Of a DNA stretch of 64,000 nucleotides, positions 40,333 through 53,323 are shown piece after piece. Source of the DNA: Apus apus (lineage: Eukaryota; Chordata; Aves; Apodiformes; Apodidae); NCBI RefSeq assembly GCF_020740795.1, contig NC_067283.1, positions 116,255,206-116,319,205 on the forward strand, written 5' to 3'. The position numbers and the translations under genes are program-made. The notes beneath the pieces are model-generated. The model saw nothing but the letters and a program-made list of their open reading frames with translations. It did not search any database and had not been told where the DNA came from. Position 1 is the stretch's first letter, and each line of letters starts with the position of its first letter.

Positions 40333-43300
40333 TTTATATACAAATATAGCCATTTTTATTTTATCTGTATGATTTGCCACTTTACAGTTTTCTAGTATCA
40401 ATATGGGAAAAATTAACTAAGCTTAGGAGAAAGGAGAGTTAAGTTGCAGTTCCAGAATAGCAATACACAGTAGAAGTGAAGATTTAAATTTGGCTTGTGT
40501 TCCTCACTACTAATTTTCCTTCGGATTGTTAATTTACCCTTTTCCCAATTAAGTGTAATCAGGTTCTTATTGCTGATCCCTGACTAGTCACCCTACCAAA
40601 GGCAAATCTGCTAGTGAGTCCTAATCCTGCTCTGAGTCCCCCAGAGTTTTAGCAGGAACACAGGAGAAAGGGAGTCTGAGACCAGTATCTTTCAGTTCAG
40701 CATGCAACTGCACTTAAAACTGGAGAGAGGAAAGGGAGAGGAACATGATCCATGGCCTTTTTCTTCTCTGCTGCAACTTTAGACAGAGTAGTTGGAACAT
40801 CTGTCCTGACTTCCCTAAGGTCCATAACAGTGTTAGCAATATTAACCTATCTTTGAAAAGCATTTATTGCATGAAAAACAGCATATAAATGCTGTTAGTA
40901 GTGAGATGGTATGCAAAAGCTGGCTTTGGAAGAAGTTTTTGTTTCTGTTGTGTTGGTTTTGTGTTGGTTTTATTTTCAGACTGTACTCAATGACAATGTA
41001 AGAGCAACAGGTAGAGGCCTAAGAAACACAACTTTTAGTTTATCATCTAGTGTTGCAGCTGAGCTGTCAAGGACTGCTATATTCCTTTACTGCCTTGCTT
41101 TAGCTCTTGATACAATGGCTGTTCAAAATAATGTCCAGTTTAACTTGTGACAAAGAGATGAAGCTGCAGCTGCTTCTGTAACCTTGGTGTGCTGTCTCAG
41201 CTGCATGCCCTTCAGAGTCTTCTGAAACGGTAGTTAGTAGCTTCTTTCTTCCTCAACCACTCTTCTGTTTAGACATGCAGTTACTCCATGGATCTGGGGT
41301 CTGGTCAGAACTCCTCCTATTAGATTTACCCAAAAAAGGAAAATTTTCAGATTGAGAACTTTGTGTTTTAATAATTTGTTGCTGTGGAATTTATGCAATT
41401 GATTTTGAATTGTTTACCTCCTGGAAATTTGCCTTAATACTATTAACATTGTATCCAACCCTTCTTCTAAGATTAAAGCTAGTTAGCCATTTTTTAATTA
41501 TTTTTAACAGAGCAGTGGATAATAATTCCTTCTTGAAAGAAAACTTTCCCCAGTGAATGTATCATGCTGCTAAGTAACTAGGATAGATTTATTGATTCTG
41601 GCTAGAAATTTAAAACATAACCTTGAACACCCTGTGATCTTCCCAGTGTTGTGTCCAAATTAGTTCTAGTGCCATGCATTGTATTTAATTCACATTATTA
41701 TTTAAATTCTTTCTGTTAAAATATATTAAACTAGGTTATTTACAAAGATATACCACTGAAATTTACAGAGATGAAAAAGCAATTTATTCACAAAATTTGC
41801 TGTCAAGTTCTGTCATACAGATATCTTCCTACTCACCTCTTATTTCAGTACTGCAGGATATATTTTGGCCTACACCTATATAAGCAATGACTGTAACAAA
41901 TGACTGTTCTGTGGATGAAATCCCGTTAAATGTATGTGAACCTATAAACAGTTCTTATATGGGTAAATATTAATAATAAACTATGCTTCATAAAAGCAGC
42001 CAATAATCAGCAGTGTGTGGCCCTAACCTTTATAATAATGTTTTTTTAATCCTAATTAATTATACATCTTAGGTGACAATATGCTTCAGCATTACATGTT
42101 TCTTACAATTTTTATAAGAATTGCCATTGTAGCTGCCTAATCAGTCACTGCTGCAATACTACTAGTTTTTAATTGTAGTACTAGAAGAACTGTGTCTTTT
42201 ACCTCTTCTCGTCACTATGGTGTTAACCCCAGTAAACTCAACCTCTGCAAATACACATCTAGTAAGCTGGGGAAGTATTTCTGCAAGGGCTGTGCAAGTA
42301 GTTTTCTGCTTCTGTTTGGGACAGCATCTGAACATATATCACAATCTACTGTTTTCAAACAAGAGATTTCTTACATTTCTATTTTTTTGAAAATCACTAG
42401 CAAAGGAAAAAAATAACTTGGATCAATTTGTTTTTCTTTGGGTAGGAAAGTGATAATTCATGTTTACCAGCCACTTGCAGGTAACTATGAGCAGCAGTGG
42501 TTGTTCTATTTCAGGAAATGTTGAAACATTAAATCTGAAATACTATCAAATGTGTAACTTCTGTTTAATGGTAAAAAATACCACTATTTTTTGTGCTAAA
42601 GAGTCCTCTGGAGACATAAATCCTGTATGCATCTGTCAAAGGGATTCCCCAGATTCCATACTCATGCCTGTATGTAATTTAGTAAGTGAACATCTTATCT
42701 TCTTGTTCCAATTTCAGGTGAATTTGGTGCTCCTGTAAAGTGGAGTTCTGATAGGCTAGTGTCTCACCACTGCTGTGTTAAGGTTCAGTGTTTGGTGAGG
42801 GAAAGTTCATGGACTAGCAAGTCTCCAGTAGTATGGAGCCCTTCCAAACGTAGGTGATATATCCAGCCTTAGTTCTGTAATCACATATTTAAATAATAAG
42901 AAGTTGACTGTATTTCACAGTGTTTCTGAAGGTACAGGCTACAAAAGAAATCCCAAGAAATAGTTAGGAATAATTCATACAACTAACAATTACCAAGTTA
43001 TGTACAACTATTACTTACCCAGATCAAATCTTTGTTGCTTGAATTTTGCCATTTAATTAGTTTGACAAGTGGCAAAACCTTTGTGACTGCACTGCTGCAA
43101 ACCTGAAAAGGAAAGTTTAAAATCTTCCCCACACACACAAAAAGTGATTGCACTAATAGATCTGCTTTTTATGGATAAGAGGTAAAAAATGTGGCTTGTT
43201 TTTTACCTATCAGTAGTTCAGGTCTGTGCTGTGGCATCTACTGACTGCTGGCTAGGAGAATCTGCAGAAAGAAAAATGCTAGGAAAATGTATTAATCAGT

Positions 43301-46300
43301 AATGAGGAAATAAGTATGTGAAGAACAAAGACGATACTAAAAGCAAAAGTAGTAACTTAATAATATTTCATTATTATGAAGGGAAAAAAAACAAAAGGAC
43401 AGATACCAGGAGGTATGCAACTGCAGGTAATCTTTCAGTGCCAGCAACATGCTTGCGGATGTAACTCCATCTTCACTTGCAAGGTTTTTCTGTTTAGATA
43501 GGCAGCAGGGTAGCTTTACTGCTAAATGGATCTTGTGTTTAGTTGGCCTAAGATTAAAAAAAAAAATACAACCAAACAAAAACAACAAAAGCAACAACAA
43601 AAAAATTTTTAAAAACCCACAACTTTTGCAGCTCTGTCAAGTTCTGAAAGCTGCCAAGAAACCTCTGTATTATGCCCTGTTCCAACCACTGATTATGCAC
43701 ACACAATCTGGCCCTGAAAAGAGCTGCAGGTCCTTCCTGAACAAGACATGTTGTAGTGCTGGCTACGAGCTCAGGGGGTTTTCTGTGCTTAGTTGCAATG
43801 CAAGTTAGATTAATAAAGTTTTTCAGTTGGACTTTAAAGATTATATGAGAATTATTAATACATTAGAAGGCTGGTTCTTCCCTTTGAGAATAAAGCAAGA
43901 ACGGTTTTCTTTGAAAATATTTTATTTTTCTATTGAAAAAAAATAATTTTTGTGTGATAACCTAACTTTCAGTATTTAACATATATCACATTCTAAAAAA
44001 GAGCAATGAGGCTACCTAGAACAATATGAAATGTTTATGTCTGTCAGTGACGTGCTGGAGATATATGTGTTCTTTCTCTCAGAAAGGTTCCATTTGAAAG
44101 GCAAATGTAGCATCTTCTTCATTAAAGTACCTTTTGTGCTGCAGAAAGTTTTAACCAAGCAGCTACGTGATTCTCCACAGCTCTGTACTTCCCTGTGCCC
44201 TGTGTGTCTGTGGGACGGCCCTAGCTGGCAGCTGCTCCTCCCAGCACCTGGAGAGTTTTTAGAGGGGTAGTTCCAAGGCTCCAGCAGGTAGCAGGTTGGC
44301 TATACTACAGATACTGCTTTTGGGGAAAATGGGCTCCCTCTGGTGAGTGGTTGAGTCGTTGTCGACTGAACTACCTAGGTGTTTCTTCTTAGTTCACATT
44401 TTATTTTCAAATGGATGACCACAGTACTTGAGCACCCACATGCACTGGTTGGTGACTGTCAACACTCATCTTTATTTCCTGAAGCGGCATAGGTCTTGCA
44501 AGAGTAAATCTTGCAATATTTCTCTAGCTGGGAGGGAAGGGCAGGAGACTGCTGGAAACAGATGCCTATTATAAGTTAGGTATTTCAGTTGTGCAAGATA
44601 ATTTTGGCATGCTTCAGTTCTAACTTTGGCCTTAATAAATCACTAGTATAGCTGGCTAATATTTCTAGCATTTTTCAGTTTATCCTGTGCTGAGCGACAT
44701 AGTATCTTTGCTTTTTGCAGGATGCCTGTCTAAACAACAACAAAAAAGCACAAATATGCTTTATTTTGTAGCAAGTATATTTATGCACATGTAAACCCAG
44801 AAACTAAAGCTCTGTAGTAACCACATTGCTTCGTTAATTCAAACCTCTCCAGGCTTTAATGGTAGAAGGCTGTTAACATGGTACATGTAGGTACTACACA
44901 AACTGTCTCCAAAAGATTTGACTGAATTTTTTAAAGCTGAAAATATCTTTCATTTTATCACTGAAGCAAGGTTTCTAAGTTGAATGTTCTTGCAACATTT
45001 ACATTGAAAGTCCAGTTAAACAAGCATCCTATCTTAATAGAACTGGTAAACTGGAGATAGCTGGGTAGAAATTGTCTTAGATCTTGTAGGTTGTTTGCGG
45101 TAGGACAGTAGGAGTGAGGATCTCTACTTCTTGATCTAGCTACAGAGTAAGTTTACTGAAATTCCTGGGTCTTTTTTCTTCTTTTTTTTCTTTTTTTTCC
45201 TTTTTTTTCTTTTTTTAAGTTTTCAGTTCTGTGTGATAACTGCTCTCTCATCCTTTCAGTAAATACCCTTCAAAGGGTGTTGTGAAGATAAAAAGGTGAT
45301 GTTAAGGGGACAAAGGAGGAGGAAAGGGAACTTTCGGTTCTTAGGTTTTAAACAAACAGAAATAGGCCAGGTAAGTAAAATAGGTGTGACTGCTGAACTG
45401 CAACTAGGTAATTCCAAATATGTCTCAAGCCCAAGTAATAATGCCTGGATCAGAAAACAAAAAAAAAAAACCAAAATGAAACAAACCAACCAAAAAAAAA
45501 AAAAACCCCACAAACCCACAAAACTCTATTGCTGCACTTAGCTTGGAAGTTTTTGCAACTTAGTTGGCTCTTCTTATTTAAAGTTGCTATCTGTGTCAGG
45601 CATGATCCCATGAGGGGTTTTGTTCCCTTCTCTCTGACTGCTCACTGGAAATCAAAGGTGTTTAAAACATTGAGAATTAATACATTCTAGGCACAGAAAT
45701 TCTAGACTTCATTGTGCCCTGTAAAGCAAGCAGATGTTTGCCACTGGAAGTCCTACATGTTTGGTAAATAGTTTTAGAAACATGATTCAGTTGACTGCTT
45801 TGGATTTGAAAGATGTACAGGTGTCATTTTGTTATTACTTACAACTTTATGTCATGTTTAAATAGAACATTGTTGGAATAATAATTTGTATTAAAATACT
45901 AAATTAATGTTAAAATAATATTAAAAGTAAGTTTTGATTTGTGTATTGGGAGTAATAATGCGACATAAATATCAGGAAACTGAACAATTGCAGCTATCAA
46001 AAAGTGAAACTAAATTCATTTCATGAAATTTCTAGCTGCCTGATCTTTTTCTTTTTGTTGTTTATTTATCTAGCTAAATGTCACACGTAGTGCACTTAAA
46101 CACTGAGTGTAACTGCAAAGATACAGCGAAAATCCAGAGCATTTCCCCTGGACAAATTTTAAGATTACAACCTTAAGCAATTGATATTTGATCTGCAAAA
46201 ACAGCATCAAATTTTGTATTCATTAGTCTTGGTTGTAGAGAATGCCCTTTTTGCTCATGTATGAACAGACATTTCTTAACATGACCACTGCATCCAATAT

Positions 46301-47690
46301 CAGGGAAGAAAAGCACAGCAGTTACTTTTTTTACTAAAAATATGTGCAACATATTGTCCATCTTTGACAAAGGTTTTATTCAGCTTTAGTGTCATGGAGG
46401 TTTTAATTTCAGTCCACTCTTACTTGTTCATCGCTGCTGATTCATCAGAGCTGTAGATGGCAAGCAGTTGATGTTTGGATTTAGACATTTTCATTTAATA
46501 ATTTTGTTGGTATCACTAACACACTTATGCTGAACTGCAAGCATGTGGCTTTTTCCATATGCAAAAATCCCACATCATCTCTCTTGTAACTGTAAGTAAT
46601 TGGCATAATGGAACAATAACTGCCCAGCTACTTGTGTGTATAATGTAACAATTTTATTCTGGCTAAAGACAAGGAACTTTACATTTTGAAATTACTGTGA
46701 AATGTTGCTACCTACTGAAGGTTGTATATATCTACATATATATATATACACACTACAAGACTACAGTAGCATTATATTTAGGACCATAGTCCATCTTCTA
46801 GACAATTTCTTACGACATTCATTCTTTTGGCCTTGTTAGGGCTACTGTGAGACCTGAGTGCACCAAAGAAACTTGTGTCACTGTAGTATATCTGAGGTCA
46901 GCTTTTTAATTGTGCAGTTGTACCACTTCTCCTTCCCTAAATATCTAGCATGTCAGAATAAATCTTAAATTGTACAAGTTTGTAGTAGTTCTGCTGACAT
47001 AAAACCAGCATAAATACAAACCAAGGCTAGGCCAAATTGTTTGGTTCAGTTGAGATCACTGATCTTTTGGAGTGGCTCCAGCATTGTATAAAGGATTTGT
47101 TTTTATTTTATTATTTTTTTTTAACTTATATATACATAAGTATGAAAACTAACAGGATTTCTGTTCTTGGAAATTCAAATGTAGGGGGGGTTCTACCTGA
47201 CCCCAACTACTGTCCTGCTTCGTGGTCCCATGCGACTCCTTCTCAAACTGAACAAAGTTGGGAACTCCTTCTGTAATCAAACTGTTGTAAATTTATTTTA
47301 CCGAGAAAAATGTGACAGGTCCGTAATCTTAGTATCATTTATTTATCTTAATATTAAAAGAGTAGATAAATTTGTGAAAATAATGGGTGATGAGCCTTGG
47401 ATCCCTATTATAAGGGGTTTTTGTTTCGTTGATTGTTTTTTGTTGTTGTTGCTGTTTGTTGGTTTGTTTAGTTGGGCTTTTTTGGTGTTGTTTTTTTTTG
47501 AGGAAAGTGCCATTTCTAGGCTTCCTTTCGATGTCGTTTAAATTGAGTAGCATTTACCATTGACCTTATTGGAATTTGTTTGGGTCCACGTATTATCTGT
47601 CTGGAATAGATACTACAGAAGAGTAGTAGCGCTCTTGTCAGTTAAACTTGTCATTTCCCGTTGATTCCTATACATTTGATTTATGTCTTC
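40333..47690. other. Gene-free AT-rich stretch with low-complexity tracts
   Basis: No gene recognised. Low-complexity DNA includes A/C-rich tracts at 43,548-43,620 and 45,455-45,524, a pyrimidine tract at 45,171-45,217, TA-rich DNA near 46,727-46,752 and T/G-rich DNA at 47,415-47,505. I see no CR1 copy here or further right. Confidence 0.6.
45171..45217. repeat. Polypyrimidine (T/C) tract
   Basis: Runs of six to eight T separated by one or two C over about 47 bp. It is followed shortly by AAG, so it looks superficially like a splice acceptor tract, but no coding sequence follows. Confidence 0.9.
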
Positions 47691-47799
47691 AGACCGGGTA
47701 GGGAAGGAGTTACAGCCGCATGAAAGCCAAGCCCAGGCAGTCCCGTGGGCGGCAGAGTTAACTCCTTCCTAGGAGAGAGCAGGTTGGAGGCTCTGCTCC

Positions 47800-48310
47800 A
47801 CACCTCAGGTCCTCCAGAGAGGGCTGCGGGAAAGTGGGCGGCCCCCCGGGGAAGCCAAAGGAGCAGGGGTCCAGCGGCCTGATGGAGGGGCAGGGTGAGG
47901 GGAAGCGGCGGCCGCGGGGGCGGGAGCCGCGCTGCCTCCTGCCCGGCCATGCCCCGCACCCTGCCTGGCCCCGAGCCCGCCGGCCGCGGGGCCGGGGACC
48001 GTCTGGCACCCAGCCGGGTGGGCCAGTGGGGGCACCCCACTCGTGTCTGCCGGGAGGCGACAGCGCTCTTACCTCGGAGCGGGCGTCGCGCACGTCCCTC
48101 TCCCTCCGCCAGACGCCCTTCAGTCCTCACATGCGGGGACACCGTTGCTTAGCACACCCCGAAGCATCCGCCCGCAGATGCAACAGTTTATTGTGCGGGG
48201 ACCGTGCTGCGGGTCCCCCAGCCTGTTGTCCGTCCCCAGCAGCTGCAGAGCCCAGGGCGTTGGGATGTGTTTCCACTGAGCCGGCTCCGCACCGGGTGCT
48301 GCGCGCAGTT
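47800..48310. promoter_or_regulatory. CpG island about 3.5 kb upstream of SOX17 copy 1
   Basis: Very GC-rich with dense CpGs, including GCGGCCGCGGGGGCGGG at 47,905-47,921. Long overlapping open frames on both strands are explained by the composition and resemble no family. A strong splice-donor sequence on the minus strand, GAG|GTAAGAGC, has its exon/intron boundary at 48,073/48,072. A minus-strand transcript starting in the island and running away from SOX17 is therefore possible. It could also be an alternative upstream SOX17 promoter or a CpG-island enhancer. Confidence 0.6.
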
Positions 48311-51300
48311 ATGAGGAGAGAGCTTTTTGCGTGTTTGGGTGTTTGCTAGAAAGCGATTTGCAATGTTGGGGACTATTACCTTGTTGTGAAGTAGTTAACG
48401 TTCCTTCGATAGTTACAGATTTATTTTTTTCTTCCCCCCCTCCCCCTTTCAATAGTGGGTCACTCCTGACCAAGACCTATCTGTTCCACGTACTTTCTTA
48501 CTGCCAAGTCCCGAAAAGCCTTGATTCAGGGAGATTACTTGCACCATGCAGCGTTATCGGGCTGGGCTACATTCATTTAGTGGTTTTGAACTGCTTTACA
48601 GAGGCAAAGCGTGTTGCCTTTAAATACGCGTTAAAAAAAGGCTCTTGTCTTGAGAAACTGCTCGACTCGCAGGAAACTCTCCGGATGTTTGCTGCTTTTC
48701 ATGTGGCATTTGTGGTCGGCTCTGATAACGCTGGGAGCACCACTTCCAACACCGCATTCTGTAATGGACCTGAAATAGAAACACATCTCTCGCCGGAGGA
48801 TCCCCGCTCCGCGCCCCCGCGCTCTGTACTGGAGGGTTTAAAAGGTCAATAAATCAGAAGGATGAACTCTCGGCGGCATTGTTAGGTTGGGAAAGTTAAC
48901 GAATGACCCCAGGAGTCGTGCGACCATGAAGGTTTCAGGAGCGTCAGAAGAAGCTCTTCACTAAGCGCTTCAGGGAAGTGAGGTATAAGCAAGGAGCACA
49001 ACTTCAGTCAGAATCAGAGCTGTGCGGTGTGCTTTAAAGTTACAGTTCGAAAACACCAAAAGAAACAAAACAGAAAGAGAGAAAAGCTGTGAGATAATCT
49101 GTTTCTGACACCAGGGGCATTGAAAGGGTCACAAACTGCCAACAGTTTCTGTACAAACCAGGGAGCTTTTACTTTCTCGGCTTAGATTCAAAACACACCT
49201 TTCTTTCTTTGATCCCAGATCAATGAGCTGTAGAAACAGTTTGCACAAATCTACCAAACAAAGTCAGCGGCAGTTTGCTTAGTTTATTACCTCATGTTCA
49301 TTATATAGAAAAACATTTTCTTTTCTGCTTCAAGTGACAGCCCCGAAATTGCCGTAAAATGCATTTGTAAGCAGTCCCTCTGCTCGCTGTACTTTTTCAG
49401 TGCAAGTTTGCAGGATTTGTTCTCTTGGCTCACGAAATTGTCTTTGCTAAATAGAGTAAAAGGGACTGCTTGGCGTTTTAACAAGATCGGCTGGTAAAAA
49501 AGAGGGAGTACTCTCTTCTGGGCGTTAAACTTCTAAGCGGTCAGTTTTGTCCGAGGCACTAATATGGCGTGAGCTGGGAGCTGATGTGGGAGTTACTGGG
49601 AAGGCAGCGACTTCGTTAGGGCAGCGCATTGTTGCCTTCTTGGTTTTTGTTTTGCTTGGAATTTATTTTGCTTTCTCCCCTCAGCTGAGTGTTTTGTTCT
49701 CTACAGGGGAAAATATGCACCCTTTCCTCCTGCATGAGTTTACTGCAGACGCGATTCGGATTGGGTGGAATTCAGAATTTTCTCTGGGTATCGGCCGCGC
49801 TTCGGTGCATGACCTGTCCTCGAGCAGCTGGCCTAGGATTAAGGGCTCTGAGTCCTGGCACGTCGGGGCGGGGAATGTCACAACCTGCACCAGAAAACCA
49901 ATGTCACTGTCACACCAACCTTTAAAAGGTACGCCCTAAGTTAGTGTCCCAAAGGCGTTGGGCTGAAAAATATTGAAAAAGCACTGAATTCCCTAACAAG
50001 CCTTCCTAGGTATTATCACAAGTTCTGTAAATGACGGTCGGCTTTGCATGTGGAGTGTGTCCCGATGAATTTAACAATCAATTCTGAAAGCATTATCCTT
50101 TTCAAGAAGGGTGTTATTATATATTAATATGAGACAAATATACATATACATATGTGTTTTCGCCTCTGCTGCTTTTTACAGCACCTGATATAAGAAAGAA
50201 AAAAATTGAATCGCTGTCTCTCGATGTGGTGGACTAGCTTGGGTGTTTGGAAATAAACCACCAGCAAAAACAACAAAACCAAACCAAAACCGGGGGGAAA
50301 AAAATCCCAAGCAAATAAAAACCCTAAAACCTTCTTTTTGCTTGGTTTTAAGCAGCTACTAGTATTTTGGCAATGGTTTTGGCTTCTCGCAACAGAGAAG
50401 GATACGCGATGCCATTAGTCTGGAAAGATATCGTTGATTAAAATCTCTAACAAACGGAGAGGAGCAGAAAGCACGAATGCAGAAGTGTCTCGGGAATTAT
50501 CCTCCCCGGTGTGAGTCCTGGGCAGCCACCGTTCGCCACCGCGTTATCCTTCTTTTTAGAATATCAACTGGCTGTCAAGCGTGAAGGAGCAGGTTTTTAC
50601 GTTGCAAGAAACAGGAAATTCAATGTTAGAATAAGTCAGTGGTGTTATTGGGTTCATTAATTTAATTTCAGTGAGAATTCTTACAGTATTGGTTTATTTG
50701 ATTGAAGTGGCTACCCAAACAAAAGTGTCCTTAACCAAATAAAACTCTTTGATCTTCAGTTTAAAGCTCAGCAGTTTCTCAAATAAGCATCGATGCATTT
50801 AATAGCACCACATAACAATGCAAATATTAATTAGAGTGCCCGTGAAAACGCCGTGTTTTACATTAGTTTGTAATCCAAAGAAGAACATTAATGGTAGAGG
50901 TAGGATTTATATTTTTGAAGTCATAGACTTGTTACAAATACATATTTGTATTTATAGTTTGTTTATTCAGACAAACCAGATAAATCCTGGACAAGGCAAT
51001 TAAACAAGCAAGAAATTCTGCAAAGCTCAAGTTAAATAATAACTCCGTCAACTTACGTTACATATAATTAATATTTGATCTTTTGGAGATACTGAATAAC
51101 TTTATTAGGTGAAAAGGAGGACAGAATATATTTCATAGACTTTACTCCGGATTCAGTAAGCTACTGTCCCAAGCACTTTCATCTTTCATGGGCTGACGAG
51201 GTAAAATATGCCAAGGCAGGACGGAGACGGTAGGAAGCCGGTGTGAGAAATGGGTCCTGATTTGGCTTATTTTGCCTAAGTTACTTTCCTAATCAGCAGA

Positions 51301-51575
51301 CAAAAGAAGCCCCCTGTGTCCCTCTGGTGTTACGGGATATCTGGGTGTAGCTGGAAACGATCTGTCCCGTCCACCTCTTTCCTGTCTCCTTTGCTCATCC
51401 ATCTGTGGCCGTGCCGACGACTGGAGAGTGACTGATGACAGCGCGGTAGCGCATGGCCTCGGCGGGCCGCTCCCACGGCTATTGCGGGGAGCAGGGCTGA
51501 AGGCCACGCTGTGATTACCAATGCGCTGTCGATTCCCACGAACGACGTGGGCGGGGGCACAACTTCCCGGGCCTG
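48311..51575. other. Upstream flank of SOX17 copy 1, no gene recognised
   Basis: This stretch has intermediate composition and no mobile element that I recognise. Open frames up to 173 codons (48,331-48,852) show no domain. It probably holds upstream regulatory DNA of copy 1, an inference from position alone. G/C content and CpGs rise towards 51,400. Confidence 0.5.
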
Positions 51576-51683
51576 GCCCCGCGACCTGCTCAGGTGCCGG
51601 GCCGGGAGGAGCCCCGGGGGCCGCCCCGCCACGCAGCGGGACCCGCCGCCGCCGTGCAGCGCCGCGCCCGCCCCCGCGGCCCC

Positions 51684-51710
51684 ATTGGCCGCGCCGCAGC
51701 TCAAATAGGG
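51684..51710 (+). promoter_or_regulatory. Probable core promoter of SOX17 copy 1
   Basis: An inverted CCAAT box (ATTGG) at 51,684-51,688 is followed by a TATA-like TCAAATAGGG at 51,701-51,710, inside a CpG-rich region and about 85 bp upstream of the ATG. The spacing is typical of a CCAAT/TATA promoter and predicts transcription start near 51,730. An identical pair precedes copy 2. Confidence 0.6.
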
Positions 51711-51791
51711 CCGCAGCGAGCGGGGCCCGAGCGCCGAAGCCGTCCCGCGGCCCCGGCGGAGCTGTCGGCCTTGGCGGCGGCGCGTCCCGAG

Positions 51792-53323
51792 ATGAGCAGC
51801 CCCGATGCGGGCTACGCCAGCAGCGACGACCAGGCGCAGGGGCGGTGCTCGCTGCCCATCATGATGCCGGCCGTGGGCCCGTGCCCGTGGGCAGAGGCGC
51901 TGAGCCCGCTGGGCGAGGCGAAGGCGAAGGGCGAGGCGGCGCCGTCGGGGGCGGCCGGGGGCGGCCGGAGCAAGAGCGAGGCGCGGATCCGGCGGCCCAT
52001 GAACGCCTTCATGGTGTGGGCCAAGGACGAGCGCAAGCGGCTGGCGCAGCAGAACCCGGACCTGCACAACGCCGAGCTCAGCAAGATGCTGGGTGAGCGC
52101 CGGGGGTCCCGCTGGGCGGGGCGCGGCGGCGGGAGGGCCCGACGGGCGGCTGGCTCGGGCTGCCGGGGGGCCAGGGGTGCCGGTGGCGAGGAGCCCGGGC
52201 GGGTGTCGGGGAGAGGCTGCGGGCGGGGGCACCGCTGGGCTGGCGAGCGGGAGGTGTCGGTGTGCGGCGGGTCCGTGGGGGCGAGGAGCCCGCGGCCGGG
52301 CGGGTCTGGGTGTCGGGGCTGCGGGCGGGCGCGGCGCTGCGGGGACCGGGCGGCGGCGGCGGGCGGGCGGCCGGTGTGACGGTGCTGGTGGTCGCAGGTA
52401 AATCGTGGAAGGCGCTGTCGCTGGCGGAGAAGCGGCCGTTCGTGGAGGAGGCGGAGCGGCTGCGGGTGCAGCACATGCAGGACCACCCCAACTACAAGTA
52501 CCGGCCGCGGCGGCGGAAGCAGGTGAAGCGCCTGAAGCGGGTGGAGAGCGGCTTCCTGCAGCACGGCCTGGCGGAGGCGGCGGCGCCCGGGCTGGGCAGC
52601 GAGGCCGGCGGCGGCGGCGGCAGCAGGATGTGCATGGAGGGCCTGGGCCTGCCCTACGGCGAGCAGAGCTACGCGGCGGCGGCGGCGGCGGGCGCGGGCC
52701 ACTACCGGGACTGTCCGCCGCTGGGCGCCGGCTTCGACGGCTACAGCCTGCCGACGCCGGACCCGTCGCCGCTGGACGCGGCGGAGAGCGAGGCGCCGTT
52801 CTTCGCGGCGGGGCTGCAGGAGGAGTGCGCGCTGGTGCCCTACGGCTACGCCGCGCACCCGGCGGCCGAGTTCGGGCCGGCGGCGGCCGAGAGCCCCGCG
52901 GGGGCCGCGCTGCGCCGGCACCTGCCGCCCGGCGAGGCGCTGGGGCCGGGCGGGTCGCTGCAGGGGCTGCTGGGCTGCCCGGCGCCGCTGCACGCCTACT
53001 ACGGGCAGGCGTGCCAGCCGCCGGGCCCGGGGCGCGGCCCGCCGCCGCTGCCGGCCGGGGCGGTGGGGCAGCCGTCGCCGCCGCCCGAGGGGGGTCCGTG
53101 CCGGGAGCAGCTGGAGCACTTGCCGCAGGAAGAGCTGCTGGGCGAGGTGGACCGCACCGAGTTCGAGCAGTACCTGCGCTTCGCCTGCAAGCCCGAGCTG
53201 GGGCTGCCCTTCTCCGGGCACGACGGCGGCGGGCTGCCGGCGCCCGAGGCCGCGGGGCCCATCTCCTCGGTCGTGTCGGACGCCAGCAGCACCGTCTACT
53301 ACTGCGGCTACCCCGACCTGTGA
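51792..53323 (+). CDS. SOX17: Transcription factor SOX-17, copy 1
   Basis: SoxF-group HMG-box transcription factor. The family directs definitive endoderm, vascular and haematopoietic and germline programmes by bending DNA at AACAAT-type sites in the nucleus. Exon 1 is 51,792-52,092 and exon 2 is 52,398-53,323, joined within Gly101 (phase 1), giving 408 residues against about 414 in human. The HMG box spans about residues 64-142 ([17 protein letters not shown] from 68, ending [10 protein letters not shown]). Glu120 is box position 57, the residue that distinguishes SOX17 from SOX2 in pairing with OCT4. The C-terminal DRTEFEQYL (about 352-360) is the conserved beta-catenin-binding/activation motif, and the protein ends [19 protein letters not shown], as SOX17 does. 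A short Ala tract and Gly/Pro/Ala-rich linker lie between. The ATG has a purine at -3. An in-frame ATG at 51,594 lies upstream of the TATA-like element, so I prefer 51,792. Coding GC is extreme. Confidence 0.95.
52093..52397 (+). other. SOX17 copy 1 intron
   Basis: A 305-bp intron with GTGAGC donor at 52,093 and GTCGCAG acceptor ending at 52,397, splitting the HMG-box codon Gly101 (phase 1). It is extremely G-rich on the coding strand with many GGG runs, so G-quadruplex formation is plausible. It carries one of the two differences from copy 2 (position 52,353). No canonical long pyrimidine tract precedes the acceptor, which is common in very GC-rich short avian introns. Confidence 0.93.

Noticed and set aside
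45171-45217. Polypyrimidine tract followed by AAG as a splice acceptor
   Set aside because: No coding or conserved-looking exon follows, and similar T/C tracts are common in this region.
47681-48349. Overlapping open frames of 76-171 codons on both strands in the CpG island
   Set aside because: Low-complexity Pro/Arg/Gly-rich translations on both strands without a recognisable family. They are explained by composition.
51594-51791. N-terminal extension of SOX17 from the in-frame ATG at 51,594 (and 60,283 in copy 2)
   Set aside because: The CCAAT and TATA-like elements lie between that ATG and 51,792, so it is probably not transcribed. The residues before [10 protein letters not shown] do not resemble SOX17, and the 408-residue product matches the usual length.
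52262-53323. 353-codon open frame beginning inside the intron and running through exon 2 as the real SOX17 start
   Set aside because: It would lack half the HMG box. The splice sites at 52,092/52,093 and 52,397/52,398 restore a complete box starting from the exon 1 ATG at 51,792.
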